Shown: positions 16,630 to 20,384 of the stretch, one piece after another
How positions within the stretch are numbered: position 1 is the stretch's first letter
How the letters are laid out: every line of letters starts with the position of its first letter
Assembly: GCA_034433615.1 (NCBI GenBank)
Contig: DAOUAJ010000139.1
Location: 1-20,384, forward strand
Length of the DNA stretch: 20,384 bases
Reading direction: 5' to 3'
Source of the DNA: DAOUAJ01 sp034433615
GTDB lineage: Bacteria; Chloroflexota; Anaerolineae; DUEN01
Position numbers and translations under genes: made by a program
The notes under the pieces: model-generated
What the model was told of the DNA's origin: nothing
The model's database searches: none
What the model saw: the letters and a program-made list of their open reading frames with translations, nothing else

Positions 16630-17777
16630 TGAGACAACTTAACCTGGCCCGACAACGCCTCTCACCTACTGGGATCATCCTGGGCGTGCTGATCGTCATC
16701 GGGCTGGCCGTGGCGATAAACCGCTACCTCAACGGCCTGGGCGCGATCAGCAATCTGAGCGACGCCTATCCGTGGGGCTTGTGGATCAGCTTCGACATCC
16801 TGTGTGGCGTGGCCCTGGCAGCCGGCGCCTTCACCACAGCCGGAGCCGTCTACATCCTGGGCGCTGAACGTTTTCGGCCCATTCTCCGTCCGGCGATCCT
16901 CACCGGGTTTCTCGGTTACCTGCTCGTCATCGTTGCCTTGCTGGTAGACCTGGGACGGCCGGAGCGCATCTGGCACCTACTTATTTACTGGAATCCCCAC
17001 TCGGTCATGTTCGAGGTGGGCTGGTGTGTGATGCTCTACACTGCTGTGCTGGCGCTAGAGTTCAGCCCGCTGGTGTTCGAGCGCTTTGGATGGAGGACGC
17101 CACTGCGACTGATCCACGCCATCACGATCCCGCTGGTCATTGCTGGGGTCGTGCTCTCCACGCTGCACCAGTCGTCGCTGGGCTCCCTGTTCCTCATCGT
17201 GCCAGAGCGGCTTTACCCCCTGTGGTACTCAGCCCTCTTGCCGGTCTTCTTCTTCACGTCAGCCGCGGCCGTGGGGCCGGCAATGGTGATCGTCGAGTCC
17301 ACGATCAGCTCGCGAGCATTCAAACGTGAGTTAGAACTCGACATTCTGGGCAGCCTCTCTAAGGCGATCCCGTATATCCTGGGCCTCTACCTGATCCTGA
17401 AGATCGGGGACCTGATCGTGGCTGGCGAGTTGGGGTTGCTCTTCGCCGGGCGGATCGAGACTCTTCTGTTTTGGGTGGAGATCCTCGGCGGCGTGGTTGC
17501 GCCCATGATCCTGTTCTCTTTGACCTCGACGCGGCAGAGCGCCTCGCGGCTCTTCTGGTCAGCCGTGTTGGTTGTTGCCGGCGTGGTGCTCAACCGCTTT
17601 AATGTGAGCCTGTTCTGGCTGGTGCGGCCAGCGGAGGCCTGGTATTTCCCGCATTGGATGGAGTTCGCCATCACGCTGGCGATCCTTTCTGGCGGCGTGG
17701 TGGCCTATTGGCTGGTGGCGCGCTTTCTGCCGCTGTTCGTGGAGGAGCAACACACCCCCAGTCCGGCAGGGGGATAA
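16626..17777 (+). CDS. NrfD/HybB-type membrane subunit of the formate dehydrogenase
   Basis: This 383-residue integral membrane protein has about nine predicted spans. It contains family features of the NrfD/PsrC/HybB quinone-interacting subunits: SDAYPWGLWISFDILCGVAL in the first loop and span, LVDLGRPERIWHLLIYWNPHSVMFEV, and STLHQSSLGSLFLI. It has no haem-binding pattern of an FdnI-type cytochrome b. Its inferred role is to transfer electrons from the beta subunit to menaquinone. AAGGAGG at 16612-16618 serves the overlapping ATG at 16626; a second ATG at 16629 is possible. It is followed by a strong terminator-like hairpin about 130 bases on, which probably ends the structural operon. Confidence 0.92.
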   Translation: MMRQLNLARQRLSPTGIILGVLIVIGLAVAINRYLNGLGAISNLSDAYPWGLWISFDILCGVALAAGAFTTAGAVYILGAERFRPILRPAILTGFLGYLLVIVALLVDLGRPERIWHLLIYWNPHSVMFEVGWCVMLYTAVLALEFSPLVFERFGWRTPLRLIHAITIPLVIAGVVLSTLHQSSLGSLFLIVPERLYPLWYSALLPVFFFTSAAAVGPAMVIVESTISSRAFKRELELDILGSLSKAIPYILGLYLILKIGDLIVAGELGLLFAGRIETLLFWVEILGGVVAPMILFSLTSTRQSASRLFWSAVLVVAGVVLNRFNVSLFWLVRPAEAWYFPHWMEFAITLAILSGGVVAYWLVARFLPLFVEEQHTPSPAGG

Positions 17778-17904
17778 GGAGACAAGGGGACGCAAGGGCG
17801 CTCAGCGCTCAAACCGCGGACTCCCAGCGGGCGATGGGGTTGCCTCCAGCCAATGGGAGACGCAGGGGCGGGAAAACAAAGAGCGCGAAGGACGCGAGAG
17901 TGTA

Positions 17905-17940
17905 AAAGGGCAAGGGACTTGTCAGCCCTTGCCCTTTGTT
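17905..17940 (+). terminator. Intrinsic terminator after the FDH structural genes
   Basis: AAAGGGCAAGGG (17905-17916) and CCCTTGCCCTTT (17926-17937) form a perfect 12-bp stem with a nine-base loop, followed by GTTG. The T run is partly inside the stem. It may also act on the opposite strand, where the stem is preceded by A and followed by TTTTA. Confidence 0.8.
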
Positions 17941-17997
17941 GCGTTATGGGGTATAACCGGAGTGCGACTGATCTTTTATCAAGCGAGGTGATGGTGT

Positions 17998-18210
17998 ATG
18001 GAGATCATGATTGTCGAGCGTGAACAGGTGCTATCGCTGGTTCAAGAACTCCTGGCGCAGTTGGCGCCAGGCGAGAAGGTAGAGGTCGCCCGATATGACG
18101 GTACCCTCATCCTCCGGCGGGAAAGAAGCATAGACCCAGAGATGATGGAAAGGGTGAAGAAGGTATCCGAAAGGTACCATGACGTCTTCCAAAGATTGGC
18201 CGAGTCGTGA
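17998..18210 (+). CDS. Probable antitoxin of a Doc/Fic module
   Basis: This 70-residue protein is encoded one base before a Doc-type toxin gene, in the position of an antitoxin. A short beta-rich part in the middle (EKVEVARYDGTLILRRE, residues ~26-42) is followed by an acidic/basic helical C terminus ending ERYHDVFQRLAES. That ending resembles the neutralising tail of antitoxins paired with Doc. It lacks a recognisable Phd DNA-binding fold, and the N-terminal family cannot be named with certainty. GAGGTG at 17985-17990 supports the start ATG 17998. Confidence 0.7.
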   Translation: MEIMIVEREQVLSLVQELLAQLAPGEKVEVARYDGTLILRRERSIDPEMMERVKKVSERYHDVFQRLAES

Positions 18211-18211
18211 A

Positions 18212-18601
18212 ATGGTGAAGTACCTGACCGTCGAAGAGGTCATTGCCATTCATGACCATGCTATTCGGGAGTTTGGCGGCTCCCCTGAGATCGCCAGTGT
18301 GGCACGTCTGGAGTTGGCTGTGGCCACACCACGACAGACAATGTTCGGCCAGGACCTCTACCCAGACTTGTTCTCCAAAGCGGCTATCTTGATCTATCTG
18401 CTCATCAAGAATCATCCTTTCGTGGACGGCAACAAGCGAACAGGGCTCTTCGCCCTGTTCGAGTTCCTGGAAAGGAACGGCCGCACCATCACGGTGCCCA
18501 GCGACGAACTCTACCAGTTCACCATGGGCATCGCTACGTCAGCACTGGACAAGGAGCAGATCGAGGAATGGCTAAGGACGCACACGGTTCCTATGCCGTA
18601 A
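18212..18601 (+). CDS. doc: Doc-family toxin (death-on-curing, Fic fold)
   Basis: This 129-residue protein matches Doc in length (126 in phage P1). It begins YLTVEEVIAIHD, as in the family. The Fic/Doc catalytic loop is HPFVDGNKRTG, with His68. Classical Doc has HxFxDANKR and phosphorylates EF-Tu. Here Gly replaces the Ala, matching the HxFx(D/E)GN form of AMP-transferring Fic proteins, so the transferred group cannot be fixed from sequence. Start 18212 is preferred over in-frame 18179 because the family begins there and it lies immediately after the antitoxin stop. It forms a toxin-antitoxin pair with the previous gene. Confidence 0.9.
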   Translation: MVKYLTVEEVIAIHDHAIREFGGSPEIASVARLELAVATPRQTMFGQDLYPDLFSKAAILIYLLIKNHPFVDGNKRTGLFALFEFLERNGRTITVPSDELYQFTMGIATSALDKEQIEEWLRTHTVPMP

Positions 18602-18675
18602 GTGATGATCTCATCTGTTGGGTGGGCTTATCCCGCTAGTCGGAATCTACGTCATGACTAACACGGAAGCGAGCG

Positions 18676-19499
18676 ATGGACAGTTACGAGGCGATCTTAC
18701 AAGGGTTGCGCCAGGCAACCGAGAAGTGGCCGGAGTTGAGCGAGACGATCCACCTCTATACAGAGCTGCTCGAGGCTCAGGCCCAGGTCAACGTCCCGCT
18801 GCCTACGCTGACCCTGTCTGACGAAGCGGCCACGGCTCGTCTCCAGGAGGGGATCCCCCTCCTGGCGCCGGAGGAACTGGCGGTAGACACCGAGGTATTA
18901 CACCGGCTCTGTTTCCAAATCGGCTTCACCACAGCCATGCACCGCCGTGAACTGGTCAAACCCCTGGCCCGGATTCATGCCGGCTGCACGAGAGACGATA
19001 CCCCATCGAGGCCCTCATCGTGGAGTATCTGCGCGAGGGCCGCGTTCAGCAGGGTGAGGAAGCCGGGCTCGATAATAACCTCCTCGCTTTTATTTTAAAC
19101 AATGCCTTGCGGCCCTTCCTGCGCGCCCAGGCGGAAGCCCTTGCGCCGGAGTTTAACGATGATGAGTGGTACCGAGGCTACTGTCCGGTCTGTGGTGGTG
19201 AGCCGGATTTTGCGGCCCTGGAAAAGGAGAGCGGGGCACGCCGTTTGCTCTGCTCCCGCTGCGACACGGAATGGCACTACCGGCGTATCGGATGCCCCTT
19301 CTGCGGAGAGGAGGCCGACGTGGCCTACTACCCCAGCGACGACAATGTCTATCGCCTCTACGTGTGCGACGCGTGTCGCGGCTATCTCAAGACGGTGGAT
19401 CAACGTCAACTCGCCGAGCCGCGCCCTCTGCCGGTCGAGCGCATCCTGACGATCCCCATGGACATCGCTGCACAGGATGCTGGCTACCTGCGGGGCTAA
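18676..19499 (+). pseudogene. fdhE: FdhE, formate dehydrogenase maturation protein, frameshifted
   Basis: FdhE binds the FDH apo-enzyme and is needed for its activity. The first part (18676 to about 18980, ending LVKPLARIHAG) has the N-terminal helical domain. The second part continues one frame earlier, from about 18985 (ERRYPIEALIVEYLREG) to 19499. It has the rubredoxin-like C-terminal domain, with four intact CxxC pairs: CPVC, CSRC, CPFC and CDAC, plus RPFLRAQAEAL and YLKTVD. Together they give a full-length FdhE of ~275 residues, so one base appears lost between about 18980 and 19000. As written, the first frame stops at 19098. This may be a real mutation or a sequence error; the intact cysteines suggest recent loss or error. 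It is separated from the other fdh genes by the toxin-antitoxin pair. Confidence 0.87.
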
Positions 19500-19639
19500 C
19501 ATCTTCACTTCCGGTCGTTTTCGTTCCTCGCAGGGTGAGATTCCCTTCGTATTCGCTCAGGGCAGGCCTTGTCGCTCTGCTCCCATCGTTGCACTCGGAG
19601 AACAGCTCAAGGCGCAGCGAGCACTGCGCCGGTTTGGGC

Positions 19640-19668
19640 TTGTTTGCTTGCTGGGAAGCGGGTATAAT
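19640..19668 (+). promoter_or_regulatory. Promoter for the Rpn-like nuclease gene
   Basis: TTGTTT (19640-19645) and TATAAT (19663-19668) are separated by 17 bases. Initiation near 19675 leaves about 33 bases before the ATG at 19708. The rest of the 19500-19640 gap shows nothing recognisable. Confidence 0.65.
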
Positions 19669-19707
19669 CCTTGTGTAGCCTTCGTGGGGATCCGAAAGGG
19701 AGAGTGC

Positions 19708-20384
19708 ATGGCCTACGACATCGCCGCCAAAGTGCTGATCGAGAAGTGCCGTGGCGAGATCCTACGGCGCTTCCTGGGCATCCCAGTCACCGAGAGCACG
19801 CTGCTGGAGGATGTGCCGCAGGAGACTACCAGCCTGCGGCGCAGTGACTTCCCCCTCCTGGTGACTGAGGAAGGGGGGCGGCAGCGCCTGGTGTTGATCG
19901 AGATCCAGAGCCGCTGGGAGCACAACTTCCCCCTGCGGCTGTTGGAGTATCGCTGCCGGCACAAGCTGAAGCACGAGGTAGAGGTGCTTTCATGCGTGTT
20001 GTTGCTGCGCCCATCGGCCGCGGCGGCGGACCGCTATACCGATACCGAGGTAGATTACCGGTATCGGCTGGTGCGGGTGTACGAAGAGGATGCGGCGAAG
20101 GTGGTGGCGGAGCCGGCGGTGTGCCTGTTGCCGCTGGTGCCGCTGATGCGGCAGGGGGTGGAGCTGACCGAGGTGGCCGACCGGCTGCTCTACGAGAGCG
20201 CGCTGCCGCGAGGTGACAAGGCGGAGATGCTGACAGCGTTAGCGATTATGGCGGGGTTAGTGTCCGACCGGTTGCCCGGAGAGCTGATTGCGAGAAGGAG
20301 GGACTTGATGATCGAGTCGGTGACTTATGAATTGATTAAACAGGAGGGCCGGCAAGAAGGCCGACAAGAGGGCCGGCAGGAGGG
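19708..20384 (+). CDS. Rpn-family / PD-(D/E)XK nuclease-like protein, 3' end outside the window
   Basis: The frame is open from ATG 19708 (GAAAGGG upstream) to the window end, giving at least 225 residues. The nuclease core shows an Asp in RRSDFPLLV (about residue 47), followed by LVLIEIQSRWE (E-x-Q variant of the ExK motif, about residues 61-71). Next comes PLRLLEYRCRHKLKHE, as in Rpn/YhgA-like and related putative transposase nucleases. A middle helical part (AEMLTALAIMAGL) leads to a tail of GRQE/QEGR tetrapeptide repeats, typical of these proteins. Whether the nuclease acts in recombination, defence or transposition is unknown. The repeat tail makes the gene prone to length changes. The C terminus and stop are missing. 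Confidence 0.8.
   Translation, partial: MAYDIAAKVLIEKCRGEILRRFLGIPVTESTLLEDVPQETTSLRRSDFPLLVTEEGGRQRLVLIEIQSRWEHNFPLRLLEYRCRHKLKHEVEVLSCVLLLRPSAAAADRYTDTEVDYRYRLVRVYEEDAAKVVAEPAVCLLPLVPLMRQGVELTEVADRLLYESALPRGDKAEMLTALAIMAGLVSDRLPGELIARRRDLMIESVTYELIKQEGRQEGRQEGRQE

Noticed and set aside
18975..19010. Programmed -1 frameshifting in fdhE
   Set aside because: No X-XXY-YYZ slippery heptamer in the right frame; the CCCC at 19000 is not a proper slip site. A deletion or sequence error is simpler.

Overview
The window looks like a chromosomal segment of a GC-rich, probably thermophilic and anaerobic or facultative member of the Chloroflexota (Anaerolineae-like). This is an inference from the GC-rich codon use, the Ala/Pro-rich lipoprotein linker, the divergent RNase P RNA and the Dehalococcoides-like layout of the formate dehydrogenase. 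No rRNA or other taxonomic marker is present to prove it. Layout: (1) 1-2324, the 3' end of an RNase Z-like metallo-hydrolase, a small retropepsin-like aspartic protease and a fold-type II PLP enzyme, all on +. (2) 2349-3728, a multispanning membrane protein on -, divergent from (3) 3897-7433, a sugar-type ABC importer with a lipoprotein binding protein and two permeases but no ATPase. (4) 7475-8593, a minus-strand RNA locus: a near-consensus promoter, the RNase P RNA gene (rnpB), then tRNA-Leu(TAG), tRNA-Ala(TGC), tRNA-Gly(GCC), tRNA-Phe(GAA) and tRNA-Gln(TTG), ending in a hairpin terminator. (5) 8894-11129, a membrane histidine kinase and a NarL-type response regulator. (6) 11459-12446, a stand-alone cyclic-nucleotide-binding-domain protein and a stand-alone CBS-pair protein. 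(7) 12570-17777, a respiratory formate dehydrogenase: a Tat-exported alpha subunit containing selenocysteine (in-frame TGA at 13137 followed by a recognisable bacterial SECIS hairpin), a four-cluster ferredoxin-like beta subunit and an NrfD/HybB-type membrane subunit. (8) 17998-18601, an antitoxin/Doc-Fic toxin pair. (9) 18676-19499, fdhE, the FDH maturation factor, broken by an apparent frameshift. (10) 19708 to the window end, an Rpn/PD-(D/E)XK-like nuclease gene with a GRQE-repeat tail, running off the edge. How it works together: formate would be oxidised outside the membrane by the Sec/Mo(W) alpha subunit. Electrons would pass through the beta-subunit iron-sulfur clusters to the NrfD-type quinone-reactive membrane subunit, with FdhE assisting assembly. 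The CBS and cNMP-domain proteins directly upstream may adjust this system to energy state (inference). The most striking signals are the selenoprotein reading with an Asp replacing the expected fourth Fe-S cysteine, an RNase P RNA that appears to be co-transcribed with five of its own tRNA substrates and has three compensated base-pair changes in helix P4, and three intergenic hairpins built from 7-bp tandem units (heptads) facing inverted heptads. One of these hairpins forms the 3' end of the PLP enzyme gene, one lies between the binding-protein and permease genes, and one lies between the FDH alpha and beta genes.
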